From Staphylococcus saprophyticus subsp. saprophyticus ATCC 15305 = NCTC 7292 (GTDB lineage: Bacteria; Bacillota; Bacilli; Staphylococcales; Staphylococcaceae): a stretch of DNA of 64,000 nucleotides. Location: NCBI RefSeq assembly GCF_000010125.1, contig NC_007350.1:2356001-2420000 (forward strand). Reading direction: 5' to 3'. The notes beneath the pieces are model-generated. The model was not told the DNA's origin and did no database searches. It saw only the letters and a program-made list of their open reading frames with translations. This document shows positions 1 through 9,404 of this stretch, piece by piece (position 1 is the stretch's first letter; each line of letters opens with the position of its first letter). The position numbers were made by a program, and so were the translations under genes.

Positions 1-220
1 CCTGACATATATAGCAAGGATCCTGTTCTGTAATATGCCCACACTCACTACAATAAGTAAGTTCTCGTTTCACATCTACTAATGCCTTAGCAAATTGTAC
101 AACGTCATCTTCTTTCATATCTAATACATGAAACGCCAGACGTTGAGCTGTTTTTGGCCCAATGCCTGGCAGTTTCATGAAACTGTCAATTAGTTTCGAA
201 ATTGGTTCAGGATAGTGCAT
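1..220 (-). CDS. recR: Recombination mediator protein RecR (partial, N-terminal part)
   Basis: RecR works with RecO and RecF to load RecA at gapped DNA during recombinational repair. The visible N-terminus begins [19 protein letters not shown] and continues with the helix-hairpin-helix stretch [17 protein letters not shown]. The start of the Cys4 zinc finger follows ([16 protein letters not shown]). The C-terminal Toprim domain lies outside the window. The gene begins 4 nt after the ebfC stop, so it is co-transcribed with dnaX and ebfC, the usual dnaX-ebfC-recR order of Firmicutes. Identification rests on the motifs and this order. Confidence 0.93.
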   Translation of the reverse strand, partial: MHYPEPISKLIDSFMKLPGIGPKTAQRLAFHVLDMKEDDVVQFAKALVDVKRELTYCSECGHITEQDPCYICQ

Positions 221-224
221 ATGA

Positions 225-542
225 TCACATTCCAGGGATGTTTAAGCCTTGCGTATGCTTACCTAAACGTTCTTGTGTAAGTTCATCAGCTTTATTCATT
301 GCTTCATTCGTTGCAGCAATTACTAAGTCTTGTAACATTTCAATATCATCAGGGTCTACCGCTTCTTCTTTAATTTCCACGTCAAGCACCTCTTTATGAC
401 CAGAAACTGTTACAGTAACCATACCGCCACCAGCTGTACCTTGTACTTTTTCTTCTTTAAGCTTTTCTTGCTCTTCGCCCATTTTCTTTTGCATTTTTTG
501 CATTTGTTTCATCATTTGTTGCATATTTCCGCCACCGCGCAT
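225..542 (-). CDS. ebfC: Nucleoid-associated protein, YbaB/EbfC family
   Basis: Small DNA-binding protein of 105 residues, normal for the YbaB/EbfC family, which forms dimers that bind and bridge DNA. The N-terminus is Gly/Met/Gln rich ([20 protein letters not shown]) and leads into a charged coiled-coil helix. The family core follows ([23 protein letters not shown]) and then a helical C-terminus. A good ribosome site (AAGGAGG) precedes the ATG. It sits between dnaX and recR in the conserved operon, which supports a repair or replication-linked role; the exact function of the family remains uncertain. Confidence 0.93.
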   Translation of the reverse strand: MRGGGNMQQMMKQMQKMQKKMGEEQEKLKEEKVQGTAGGGMVTVTVSGHKEVLDVEIKEEAVDPDDIEMLQDLVIAATNEAMNKADELTQERLGKHTQGLNIPGM

Positions 543-631
543 AAATATATCCTCCTTAAAACTTATATATTATATTGAATATCATTCATCTTTCGTTTCA
601 TTATACATGCCTTTTTAATCATTGTCATGTA

Positions 632-2344
632 TCACTCTTCATCTATGATATTTACCGTACTTTCACCAAATAGGTCTTTCGCTTTCTGAACTACGTCTAC
701 TTCTTCAGGTTCTGTTATATCCGTACCATTGTTATGTGTATCTTCTGATGTTCCTTGCTTCCTATTTTGAAGGTATTCTGATCTCACACGCATCCACTGG
801 TCTGCAGGTACGCCAACCACTTTAACGGTTTTATCTATAATATTACAAACAACATTTTCGATATTTTCACGTTTTTCATCGTCTTTATTCACGATTTCAC
901 AATGAATTTCTTCTTCTAATTTAATTAGTACATGCGTTTCACTTGCAGCCACCGGTTCAGAATTTTGTAAAAGACTGACCAATGACTTCATATCATTACT
1001 TTTAGCATGATCAACCACTTCTTGCCAGTGATCTTTAAGCTGCTTGATATCATCTTTATTAGCCTTATCTAATACTTTAGCAATTTGCTGCATAGAAAAT
1101 GCATTTTTAGACTGACTACTTTTAGTTGTAGAACGTTTTGATTGTTGTGGTTGCGCACTCGTTGTTACACCATTCGCTTTAAGTGTTTTTAATTCACTTT
1201 CTAATTGTTCCATTCTTTGCAGTAACACATCATTGTTTGGTTCTGTTGCTACACTTGTAGTCGCTAATGTTTGAACACTTTCTGGTTTTTCTTTTATCAT
1301 TTCTGCGATTTTTACTAACAAGACTTCAAAATGCACACTTTGGTTTACGCTAAATCTAATAGAAACGAGTGTATCATTAATGATACCAATCATTTTGTAA
1401 AGTACTTCTAAATCAAAATGCATCAGCGCATCATATTCAGTTTCTTCATTAGATGTCTTATTCATGATTGTATCTCTGACAAAGTAGATCATATCGTTAA
1501 TCAAACGATTTACTTCTTTACCTTGTGAGATGAATTGATGATACGTAGAGAAGGCGTTTCTCACATCACCTTCTACAACTTCCTTAAATAATTCATTTAA
1601 AGCTTTCGCATCTACACTACCAGTAACATTCAATGCATCTTCTAACGTTAAATGTTCATCTCCAAAAGCAATTGCTTGGTCCATGATACTCAATGCATCA
1701 CGCATACCACCTTCGGATGCTTTGGCGATAAAGTTTAATGCCGCTTCATCATATTCAATCGCTTGCGATTCCGCTACAAACTTTAATCTTTCCACAATTT
1801 CTTCCTGGCTTATCGCTTTAAAATCAAATCTTTGAGCTCTTGATATTATTGTCGGAGGTATTTTATGTGGTTCTGTCGTTGCTAAGATAAATATAGCGTG
1901 TGCTGGTGGTTCTTCCAATGTTTTAAGCAATGCATTGAAAGCACCTGTAGTTAGCATATGCACTTCATCAATAATATAAACTTTAAACTTTGATTCGCTC
2001 GGCGCATATTTTACTTTATCTCTAATATTTCTAATCTCATCTACACCATTATTACTCGCAGCGTCAATTTCAATCACATCTGAGTTAGTCCCTCGTGTAA
2101 TCCCTTTACAAATTGCGCATTCATTACACGGTTCGCCATCTGAACGTTCAAGACAGTTAATTGCTTTCGCAAACACTTTCGCAATACTTGTCTTACCTGT
2201 CCCTCTTGGACCACTGAAAATGTATGCATGGGATTGTTTCTCTTTTGAAATTGCATTGCGTAGTGTTTTAGTTACATGTTCTTGACCTACAACATCTTCG
2301 AAACTCTGCGGTCGGAACATTCTATATAAAGCTTGATAATTCAC
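632..2344 (-). CDS. dnaX: DNA polymerase III subunit gamma/tau
   Basis: Clamp-loader ATPase that loads the beta clamp and couples the replicase at the fork. Walker A is GPRGTGKT at about residues 45-52. The zinc ligands are Cys64, Cys73, Cys76 and Cys79, the Walker B-like motif is IIDEVH, and the sensor region is LATTEPHKIPPTIISRAQRF. A variable linker and a tau-specific C-terminus follow. I place the start at a GTG giving MNYQALYRMFRPQ, 7 nt after GGAGG, as in S. aureus DnaX; a longer in-frame reading has no ribosome site. It is 570 residues long and heads the dnaX-ebfC-recR operon. Confidence 0.95.
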   Translation of the reverse strand: MNYQALYRMFRPQSFEDVVGQEHVTKTLRNAISKEKQSHAYIFSGPRGTGKTSIAKVFAKAINCLERSDGEPCNECAICKGITRGTNSDVIEIDAASNNGVDEIRNIRDKVKYAPSESKFKVYIIDEVHMLTTGAFNALLKTLEEPPAHAIFILATTEPHKIPPTIISRAQRFDFKAISQEEIVERLKFVAESQAIEYDEAALNFIAKASEGGMRDALSIMDQAIAFGDEHLTLEDALNVTGSVDAKALNELFKEVVEGDVRNAFSTYHQFISQGKEVNRLINDMIYFVRDTIMNKTSNEETEYDALMHFDLEVLYKMIGIINDTLVSIRFSVNQSVHFEVLLVKIAEMIKEKPESVQTLATTSVATEPNNDVLLQRMEQLESELKTLKANGVTTSAQPQQSKRSTTKSSQSKNAFSMQQIAKVLDKANKDDIKQLKDHWQEVVDHAKSNDMKSLVSLLQNSEPVAASETHVLIKLEEEIHCEIVNKDDEKRENIENVVCNIIDKTVKVVGVPADQWMRVRSEYLQNRKQGTSEDTHNNGTDITEPEEVDVVQKAKDLFGESTVNIIDEE

Positions 2345-2403
2345 TTTCGCACCTCCAATTGCATTCACAAACTATTATAGCATTGAACTTCGTACTTTGA
2401 ATA

Positions 2404-2934
2404 TCAATTAAAAGCTTCTGAGTACACGACATCACCTTGAGGCTGTTCTAATAGTTGATCCCACAGGAATTTTACCATGAAATATTCTGAAGGCACGTCA
2501 AATGGACATGTTATGTCATAATCTGCTGCTGGTTCGTATCCAAACTGATTATAATATTTTGGGTCACCTAGCACTATAATGGTTGTATAGTCTTGTGTTT
2601 TCGCACGTTCTTCTACAGCTTGTATCAACGCCTTACCCAAGCCTTTATTTCTATATTCCGGCAATACTGATAGTGGGGCTAATGCCAGAACAGTATATCG
2701 CTTCGTTCCATTAATGACTGTTATTTCAGATAGCATAATGTGACCGACCACATCACCGTCATTATTTTTAGCTACCACTTCAAGCTCATAATTATACTCA
2801 GGTGCGTTCCTCAGTTTAGCTACCAAATTTTGTTCATCATGATTCGACTCTGTAACATCTGCAAATGCTGCTTCGATTGCTTTCAAGCTTGTGTCATAAT
2901 CATTTTCAGTTAGCGTACTTAAATATATTTGCAT
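2404..2934 (-). CDS. GNAT family N-acetyltransferase (YhbS-like)
   Basis: A 176-residue acetyl-CoA-dependent N-acetyltransferase. The acetyl-CoA loop is visible as VLPEYRNKGLGKALIQAVEE (R-N-K-G-L-G), after the strand TVLALAPLS. The segment IIVLGDPKYYNQFGYEPA is typical of the YhbS subgroup, which often ends in a small beta domain. The substrate cannot be read from the sequence. It lies between dnaX and the SRP RNA on the same strand and probably has its own promoter in the 180 nt upstream. Confidence 0.85.
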   Translation of the reverse strand: MQIYLSTLTENDYDTSLKAIEAAFADVTESNHDEQNLVAKLRNAPEYNYELEVVAKNNDGDVVGHIMLSEITVINGTKRYTVLALAPLSVLPEYRNKGLGKALIQAVEERAKTQDYTTIIVLGDPKYYNQFGYEPAADYDITCPFDVPSEYFMVKFLWDQLLEQPQGDVVYSEAFN

Positions 2935-3045
2935 TGGTTTCCCCCCAAACGTTCAGTTCAAGACTTTAATGTCATAACATCGATTTCCAACAAGTTTTAA
3001 GACGGTTCCAATATGCCATCAAAGTATTGTTTATATTTTAATATA

Positions 3046-3082
3046 AAAAAAGAGTGACCGCTATCAAAAGATAAGTCACTCT
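3046..3082 (-). terminator. Rho-independent terminator of the SRP RNA gene
   Basis: Inverted repeat AAGAGTGAC / GTCACTCTT with a run of seven T on the minus strand. It lies just downstream of the SRP RNA and just before the acetyltransferase gene. Confidence 0.85.
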
Positions 3083-3118
3083 TTATATATGTATATGATT
3101 TCATTAGTTTTAAAAATT

Positions 3119-3396
3119 AAAACCGTGCACCTTCGCTTCGAATGCGTATCACAAACGTTACCAAAGTCGACAGCTAAATCTCGGCAACCCTACGGCACAT
3201 ACGATGATCCACTTAATGCTGCTTCCGTCAGGACCTGACATGATTCATGGGTTCATATTGCATAGGACCGAGATCTTCAGACACTACGTGCTTTGGGCAG
3301 ACTTCACAAAAACGCACCCTTAGCAAAGGAATTAAGTCTCGCATAAAGCGGATTTCGAGTACAGGGAACCGCTACCTCCCCACCTAGCACGGCAAG
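3119..3396 (-). ncRNA. ffs: Signal recognition particle RNA (scRNA, large Bacillus type)
   Basis: RNA scaffold of the signal recognition particle, which binds Ffh and targets membrane and secreted proteins co-translationally. The universal Ffh-binding hairpin is present on the minus strand (GTCAGGTCCTGACGGAAGCA), with the GGAA-type tetraloop and the asymmetric internal loop. The 5' end begins GTGCTAGGTGGGGAGGTAGC and the 3' end pairs back with GGTGCACGG. The length of about 275 nt matches the long SRP RNA with an Alu domain found in Bacillales. The ends are estimated from the pairing and may be off by a few bases. Confidence 0.95.
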
Positions 3397-3498
3397 ATAT
3401 ATCATACTATAATCTCATATTAGAATGCAAGTATTACCTTTTGCATGGCTAGTAAAACCTTTACAAATCCTTCACACATCAGTCTTATCATTGTACAT

Positions 3499-4236
3499 TT
3501 ATAGTTTATGACGTCTAGAAAAATCATTGAATTTAAATTCGGTCGCTAAATGTTTAGAAATATTATACTGAAATATCGTAGTGTCTTTTAAATGAACAAT
3601 GCCACGTACCGTCGCTGTATACGCTGGATTGATTTCACCAAACACTTCATACTCCATCTCTCCAAACGGTTCAAATGTTATAGATTTGTTTGAATAACTA
3701 ATTTCCAACCCTAATGTTTCCTCAATGTATTGATATAAAGAGTTTGTAGCAATTTCCGCTGTAACATTCGGCACAATTTCTTCTATTAGATAGTCTTCAT
3801 CAATGATTTTTACTCTATCATCTATTTTTCTAGTACGTACCACATGACATAAGACAGTATTCATACTAATATTTAAAGCTTCTTTGACTCTCGGAACATC
3901 GCCCGCAGTAATGCTTTCGATCATCTTCACTTCTGTGTCATGCTGTAAACCTAGTCCGCGTTGCACTTCTCTAAAACTGGTTAAGTCAGCAAAAGGAAAT
4001 TCTGTTACACCTTGATAAATAACAATAGAACCTTTCCCTCGAATCTTTTGTATCATTCCTTCTCTAACGAGTAAATTTAGCGCTTTACGCACAGTTTCAC
4101 GTGATGCCTGATAAGATTCTACCAATTCATGTTCCGATGGCAATTGAGCACCATACGATATACGTGATTCAATAATATCTTTCCGCAATGTTTCATATAT
4201 CGTAATAAATTTCTTCTGTGTCATCGTTTCGCTCAC
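3499..4236 (-). CDS. treR: Trehalose operon repressor TreR (GntR family)
   Basis: GntR-family repressor of 245 residues. It has an N-terminal winged helix (IIESRISYGAQLPSEHELVE, then ASRETVRKALNLLVREGMIQ) and a C-terminal UTRA effector domain that senses trehalose-6-phosphate in this family. It starts 13 nt after the treC stop, so it is the last gene of treP-treC-treR. A near-perfect palindrome of the type TreR binds lies in the treP promoter, which implies autoregulation through the operon. Confidence 0.93.
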   Translation of the reverse strand: MSETMTQKKFITIYETLRKDIIESRISYGAQLPSEHELVESYQASRETVRKALNLLVREGMIQKIRGKGSIVIYQGVTEFPFADLTSFREVQRGLGLQHDTEVKMIESITAGDVPRVKEALNISMNTVLCHVVRTRKIDDRVKIIDEDYLIEEIVPNVTAEIATNSLYQYIEETLGLEISYSNKSITFEPFGEMEYEVFGEINPAYTATVRGIVHLKDTTIFQYNISKHLATEFKFNDFSRRHKL

Positions 4237-4249
4237 TGCCTTTTATAGA

Positions 4250-5884
4250 TTATTGTGCAACTACTATGACGCCAAATCCATCAATCTTTCCATCTATCAA
4301 CTGGCCATATTGCACTATGACTTCGCCATCTAACTTTAATCCTTCTGGTATTTCTATGCGTTCTTTTGAAAAGTTTGCAAGCACTATCCAAGTTTCACCT
4401 TTATAATGACGTTTATATATAAACAATTCATTGTGATCCATGTATAGTGGTTCAATATTTCCATAAGTAATAATGTCATGCTCATGGCGTAATTGAATTA
4501 AATGTCGATATGTCTGAAGTATGGATTGTTCATCTTCAACAGCTGCTTCAACGTTTATTTTATCAAAATTATTAGGGATATCAATCCATGGTGTACCTGA
4601 AGTGAAACCAGCATGTTCACCTGCTGTCCATTGAACAGGCGTTCTAGAATTATCACGTGATTTTTGTCCAAGAATAGTTAAAATTTCTTGCTCCTCATAT
4701 CCTGCTGCTTTCATTTTGTCATAAGCATTTAAAGATTCAACATCACGATACTGTTTAATGTCATTAAAGCCTGGATCCGTCATACCAATTTCTTCGCCTT
4801 GGTAAATATATGGCGTCCCTTGCAACATATGCAGTACAGTCGCTAGCATCTTAGCACTTTGTTTACGTAGTGGTTCAGATGTGTCATCACCAAAACGCGT
4901 AACGACACGAGGCTGATCGTGATTACACCAAAATATCGCGTTCCAACCGCCACCTTCATAAATACCAAGTTGCCACTCCATTAGAATGTCTTTCAACTTA
5001 TGAAAATCTAATTTAGCATTCGACCATTTTTCTCCGTCTACATAATCTACTTTAAGATGATGAAAATTAAACACACTACTTAATTCTTGTCGTTCAGGCG
5101 AAGTATATTTCACACAATGATCTATGGTTGTCGAAGACATTTCGCCAACAGTCATTAATTGTTTATCACCAAATGTTTGCTGATTCATTTCGTGTAAATA
5201 GTCATGAACACGTGGACCATCTGTATAGAATTCTTTGCCGATTTTTTCGGAGTTTTTAAATTCACCTTTTGAAATGAGGTTAATGACATCGAATCGAAAA
5301 CCATCTATTCCAAAATCAATCCAGTGATTAATGATGTCGTATAGCACACGTCTGACTTCAGGATTATCCCAGTTCAAATCTGCTTGTGTCACATCAAATA
5401 AATGTAAATAATATTCATCCGTTTTTTCATCATATTTCCAGGCATTTCCACCAAATTTGGATTCCCAATTCGTAGGTGGTTCTTCATTTGCCGATCTTCT
5501 AAAGAAATAATAATCTCTATAAGGACTATTTTTATCAGCATATGCTTGTTTAAACCATTCATGCTCTGTTGACGTATGGTTGATCACGATGTCCATCATA
5601 ACCTTGATATCTCTTTTATGCGCTTCAGCCACTAGCATTTCTAAATCTTCAATTGTCCCAAACTTCTCATTCACTTTATAATAGTTGCTAATATCATAAC
5701 CATTATCATTCATAGGCGATTCATATACCGGTGTTAGCCAAATATAGTCCACACCGAGATATTGTATATAATCTAATTTTTCAATAATTCCTTGTAAGTC
5801 ACCTTCACCACTACCTGTCGTATCATTAAATGACTTCGGATAAATTTGATAAACGACTGATTTTCTCCAATCATTTTGTTGCAT
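4250..5884 (-). CDS. treC: Alpha,alpha-phosphotrehalase (trehalose-6-phosphate hydrolase)
   Basis: Cytoplasmic GH13 enzyme of 544 residues that splits trehalose-6-phosphate into glucose and glucose-6-phosphate. The GH13 signatures are visible: DIVINHTS, the nucleophile Asp in GFRFDVINL, the acid Glu in MTVGEMSS, and the third acid in FWCNHDQPR. It lies between treP and treR. The gene is called treA in Bacillus and treC in many staphylococcal annotations. A hairpin with a T-run separates it from treP, so its expression may be lower than that of the transporter. Confidence 0.95.
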   Translation of the reverse strand: MQQNDWRKSVVYQIYPKSFNDTTGSGEGDLQGIIEKLDYIQYLGVDYIWLTPVYESPMNDNGYDISNYYKVNEKFGTIEDLEMLVAEAHKRDIKVMMDIVINHTSTEHEWFKQAYADKNSPYRDYYFFRRSANEEPPTNWESKFGGNAWKYDEKTDEYYLHLFDVTQADLNWDNPEVRRVLYDIINHWIDFGIDGFRFDVINLISKGEFKNSEKIGKEFYTDGPRVHDYLHEMNQQTFGDKQLMTVGEMSSTTIDHCVKYTSPERQELSSVFNFHHLKVDYVDGEKWSNAKLDFHKLKDILMEWQLGIYEGGGWNAIFWCNHDQPRVVTRFGDDTSEPLRKQSAKMLATVLHMLQGTPYIYQGEEIGMTDPGFNDIKQYRDVESLNAYDKMKAAGYEEQEILTILGQKSRDNSRTPVQWTAGEHAGFTSGTPWIDIPNNFDKINVEAAVEDEQSILQTYRHLIQLRHEHDIITYGNIEPLYMDHNELFIYKRHYKGETWIVLANFSKERIEIPEGLKLDGEVIVQYGQLIDGKIDGFGVIVVAQ

Positions 5885-5912
5885 ATTATTGCCACCTCTA
5901 CTTTTAATATTT

Positions 5913-5950
5913 TAAAAAAGAAACCCGCTAAGTAATTTTAGCGAGTTTAA
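5913..5950 (-). terminator. Intercistronic hairpin terminator between treP and treC
   Basis: On the minus strand the inverted repeat AACTCGCTAAA / TTTAGCGGGTT is followed by TTCTTTTTT. It sits in the 89-nt gap between treP and treC. It has the form of a rho-independent terminator inside an operon, so it probably lets only part of the transcripts continue into treC-treR. Confidence 0.7.
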
Positions 5951-5973
5951 TTGTACTTCTCTGTCATTGACGC

Positions 5974-7401
5974 CTATTCTTCAACCATTTCTTTCGCTTC
6001 TTCTTTACTAAATCTTGATAGGAATACTGTTAATATGGCAGGAACTACAAATGCTATAGCTGTCACTACTAAATATACTCCCCAGTATTCACTTTTTATT
6101 GAAATAAATGCTGGAAGACCACCAACACCAACACTACCTAGCACACGCGTCGCACCTAATACTGCACCTAAGATACAAGAAGTTGAAATCGCGGCGATAA
6201 ATGGATATTTCAGTGGTAAATTCACCCCAAATAGTGCAGGTTCTGTGACACCTAAGAAACCTGAAACGCCTGAAGTCATTGCTAAACCTTGTTCTTTGAC
6301 CATTTTACGTCTTCTATAAACGAACCAAGCACCAAATGCTGCAGAACCTTGGCAGATATTAGAAATTGCAAGAATTGGCCACAGATATGTGCCACCAAGC
6401 TGACTACCCATTAATTGGAAATCAACTGCTAAGAACATATGGTGTAAACCAGTAATAACTAATGGTGCATAGAACAAACCATAGATGGCACCACCTAACC
6501 AACCAGCATGTTCAAACACAAATGTTACGCCATTTGTGATGCCAGTACCTAGCCATAACGCAACAGGACCAATAACAATAAATGCTAAGAACCCTGTAAT
6601 CAATAGTGCTACAGGTCCAACGACCAACATTTTAATTGAATCATGCACAAATTTATTTAAGAATTTTTCAATCTGCGCTAATACATATGCAGCAAGCAAG
6701 ATCGGTAATACCTGTCCTTGATAGTTTAATTGCTTAATTTCTAAACCAAGTATATCCCAGGTTGGAATATGACCTTTCGCTATATCGTATTGTGATACAA
6801 GCTGTGGATTCATTAAAATCAAGCCTAAAACCAAACCGAGAATTTGACTCCCACCAAACACACGCATACTACTCCAACCGATTAACGCGGGTAAGAATAT
6901 GAACGCTGTACTTGCAATGACATTAATAATATTCGAAATATCACCTAGCTGCGGAAATTGTTCTACCAGTGGCTTTGGACCAAATAACCCTTCCATCGTC
7001 AGTAAGTTATTAATCCCCATCAGTAAACCAGCAGTTACGATTGCAGGTAAAATCGGTATAAAGATATCTCCCAATAACTTAATCAACCTTTGAATCGGAT
7101 TTCCTTTCTTCGCTGCTGCCGCTTTTGCATCATCCTTAGATGCTTCACTGACACCTGTTTCTTGGATGAATTGCTTGTAAACTTCATCTACTGTGCCAGG
7201 TCCAATAACGATTTGGTATTGGTTGTCTGCTTTAAATTGTCCTTTCACTAAATCATTATTGCTCAATCTATCTTTATCTACTTTATCATCATCTTTCAAG
7301 ACCAGTCTTAGACGTGTCACACAATGTGTTGCTGTGTCCAAGTTGTCTTTGCCCCCAATAGCTTCGACGATATCTTGTACATCTTTCTTTTTAACAGCCA
7401 T
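5974..7401 (-). CDS. treP: PTS trehalose transporter subunit IIBC
   Basis: Membrane permease of the phosphotransferase system that imports and phosphorylates trehalose. The N-terminal EIIB domain has its phospho-cysteine in ATHCVTRLRL. A linker rich in Ala and Lys leads to the EIIC domain of about ten membrane segments with the family motif GVTEPALFGVNLP. No EIIA domain is present at the C-terminus, so the glucose-type EIIA must be supplied elsewhere. It is 475 residues long and heads the trehalose operon; the promoter region carries a TreR operator and a cre-like site. Confidence 0.94.
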   Translation of the reverse strand: MAVKKKDVQDIVEAIGGKDNLDTATHCVTRLRLVLKDDDKVDKDRLSNNDLVKGQFKADNQYQIVIGPGTVDEVYKQFIQETGVSEASKDDAKAAAAKKGNPIQRLIKLLGDIFIPILPAIVTAGLLMGINNLLTMEGLFGPKPLVEQFPQLGDISNIINVIASTAFIFLPALIGWSSMRVFGGSQILGLVLGLILMNPQLVSQYDIAKGHIPTWDILGLEIKQLNYQGQVLPILLAAYVLAQIEKFLNKFVHDSIKMLVVGPVALLITGFLAFIVIGPVALWLGTGITNGVTFVFEHAGWLGGAIYGLFYAPLVITGLHHMFLAVDFQLMGSQLGGTYLWPILAISNICQGSAAFGAWFVYRRRKMVKEQGLAMTSGVSGFLGVTEPALFGVNLPLKYPFIAAISTSCILGAVLGATRVLGSVGVGGLPAFISIKSEYWGVYLVVTAIAFVVPAILTVFLSRFSKEEAKEMVEE

Positions 7402-7443
7402 GATGATTCACTCCCTTATAATTAAACTTTAGATATTACTAGA

Positions 7444-7481
7444 AGTATAACTTGTCTATACAAGTTTTGTAAAGGTTTTCA
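7444..7481 (-). promoter_or_regulatory. treP promoter with TreR operator and cre-like site
   Basis: Minus-strand -35 TTTACA (7468-7473) and -10 TATACT (7444-7449) are separated by 18 bp. The spacer contains the palindrome AACTTGTATAGACAAGTT (7449-7466), which matches the known TreR operator type with core TTGTATA and TACAA halves. A cre-like sequence, TGAAAACCTTTACA (7468-7481), overlaps the -35 with one mismatch to the CcpA consensus. Promoter and operator are clear; CcpA control is an inference. Confidence 0.8.
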
Positions 7482-7696
7482 TAAAAGGGTGGTTTGCTCG
7501 TCGACTACAGGGCTACAATCTAAATATTTAAAACCACCTATAACAATGAGTTGGCGTTATTAGGGGGCTCAAATTATAGATGGTTACATCATAATCATGT
7601 ACTTCTTTGATAAATTTACGGAAATGACCTTACATCTTTTTTCTATATAAAAGTACTTAGCCTAACTTAAATTTCGAATATGTAGAAAAGCGCATT

Positions 7697-7737
7697 AAAA
7701 AAGCAAGCATCCAAATTTTTCATTGAATACTTGCTTT
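7697..7737 (-). terminator. Terminator downstream of tRNA-Ser
   Basis: Minus-strand inverted repeat AAAGCAAGTA / GATGCTTGCTTT followed by a T-run, located 35 nt after the tRNA 3' end. The rest of the gap between tRNA-Ser and treP holds no further gene that I can see. Confidence 0.75.
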
Positions 7738-7771
7738 ATCTATATCATTAGTCTTGGTATTTTAAATATAA

Positions 7772-7864
7772 TGGCGGAGGAAGAGGGATTCGAACCCCCG
7801 CGGGCCGTTAAGCCCCTGTTGGTTTTCAAGACCAATCCCTTCAGCCGGACTTGGGTATTCCTCC
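7772..7864 (-). tRNA. trnS-UGA: tRNA-Ser (anticodon UGA)
   Basis: Class II tRNA of 93 nt with encoded CCA end. The 5' strand of the acceptor stem, GGAGGAA, pairs with TTCCTCC near the 3' end. The anticodon loop CTTGAAA gives anticodon TGA, for serine UCA codons. The long variable arm (CAGGGGCTTAACGGCCC) is typical of serine tRNAs and the T-loop reads GTTCGAATCC. It stands alone between gltD and treP. Confidence 0.97.
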
Positions 7865-7920
7865 AAACACAATATTTATAATATTATAGTCCATGACAAA
7901 AGTCAATTAAAATCATTACC

Positions 7921-9384
7921 TTATACTAATGTTTTTTCTTTTAAATATTCATCCACTGCATTTGCGACAGCTCTTCCTTCTTGAATAGCCCATACCACAA
8001 GACTTTGACCTCTTCTAGCGTCTCCAGCAGCAAAAATGTTCGGTTGATTGGTTCTAAAATCTTTGTTGTCAGCTACAATTTTGTTTCTTTCTGTTTGAAT
8101 ATTAAAAGCATGCGGTACTGTTGTTTCTGTACCTATGAAACCAATCGATAACAATACTAGATCTGCAGGCCAATGGCGTTCTGTTCCATCTACGACCACC
8201 ATGCCTTCGTCTGTTTCTTCCAGAATTTGAGTATAAACACCTTTCACATTACCAATACGGTCAACATCATAACGCATCGTTTGCACACCATAAGCACGCG
8301 GCTCAAATCCAAAGCGCTGTTCATATTCTTTATGCGCGTAATCCATTTTGAATACTGGCATTGCTAATGGCCAATAGGTATTTTCATCAAATTCAATCGC
8401 TTCAGGTTGTTTCGTATACTTATTAAATTGGACGATAGACTTACAGTTTTCACGAAGTGCTGTTGCAACACAATCGGCTCCCGTGTCTCCCGCTCCAATA
8501 ACGACCACATTTTTACCTTCTGCAGAAATCGTTGGTTCCTTGATTTCACCATTCAAATACTGACCTTGCTCCGTCAAATAATCCATCGCAAAATGTATGC
8601 CGAATCCCATACGCCCTTCTAATGGTAAATCTCTCGCATTTTGAGATCCTGTACATAAGATGATTGCGTCATGTTTCTCTTCTAATGCTTCTCTACTCAC
8701 GTCGACACCAATCTCTGTATCTGTTTCAAATCGGATGCCCGAAGCTTCCATAATAGATATTCTACGACGCACGACATCTTTATCTAATTTCATATTAGGT
8801 ATGCCATACATCAGTAGACCGCCCGCTTCATGCGCACGTTCATATACCGTTACATGATAACCTAATTTATTAAGTTCTTCTGCTGCCGTTAATCCTGCTG
8901 GGCCACTACCAACGATGGCTACAGACTCATCTTTACGTTGTTCTGGCACAATTGGTTTAACCCAACCGTTTTCATATGCTTCATCAATAATCGTTCTTTC
9001 AATACCTTTAATAGCTACTGATTCACGATTTATTTTCATAACACATGATTGTTCACATGGCGCTGGGCATACTCTACCTGTAAATTCTGGAAAATTATTC
9101 GTTTCACTTAATCGCTCATATGCCGTCTTAAAATCTTGTCTATAAACTAAATCATTCCATTCAGGTATATAGTTACCGATAGGACAACCAATCGTTTCTC
9201 TGCCAAATGGTTCACCTGTCTGACAAAATGGCGTACCACAATCCATACAACGTGCACCTTGTTGTGCAGCTTCGTCTTTTGTAAACCTTTGCTGGAATGC
9301 GTCATGATTTTTCAAACGATCAACTAAAGATAATTCGTGTAATTGTTGTTTGTCATAATTCATAAATCCTTTAAATTCACCCAT
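7921..9384 (-). CDS. gltD: Glutamate synthase (NADPH) small subunit
   Basis: Beta subunit of glutamate synthase, which passes electrons from NADPH via FAD to the large subunit. The N-terminal cysteine groups for [4Fe-4S] clusters are CMDCGTPFC, CPIGNYIP and CPAPCEQSC. An FAD dinucleotide fold (GSGPAGLTAAEELNKLG) and an NADPH fold (GAGDTGADCVATALREN) follow, then the C-terminal FAD motif AAGDARRGQSLVVWAI. At 487 residues it is full length. It starts 20 nt after gltB, so the two are one operon for ammonia assimilation. Confidence 0.96.
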   Translation of the reverse strand: MGEFKGFMNYDKQQLHELSLVDRLKNHDAFQQRFTKDEAAQQGARCMDCGTPFCQTGEPFGRETIGCPIGNYIPEWNDLVYRQDFKTAYERLSETNNFPEFTGRVCPAPCEQSCVMKINRESVAIKGIERTIIDEAYENGWVKPIVPEQRKDESVAIVGSGPAGLTAAEELNKLGYHVTVYERAHEAGGLLMYGIPNMKLDKDVVRRRISIMEASGIRFETDTEIGVDVSREALEEKHDAIILCTGSQNARDLPLEGRMGFGIHFAMDYLTEQGQYLNGEIKEPTISAEGKNVVVIGAGDTGADCVATALRENCKSIVQFNKYTKQPEAIEFDENTYWPLAMPVFKMDYAHKEYEQRFGFEPRAYGVQTMRYDVDRIGNVKGVYTQILEETDEGMVVVDGTERHWPADLVLLSIGFIGTETTVPHAFNIQTERNKIVADNKDFRTNQPNIFAAGDARRGQSLVVWAIQEGRAVANAVDEYLKEKTLV

Positions 9385-9404
9385 GACAATCCCTCCTTTA
9401 CGAT

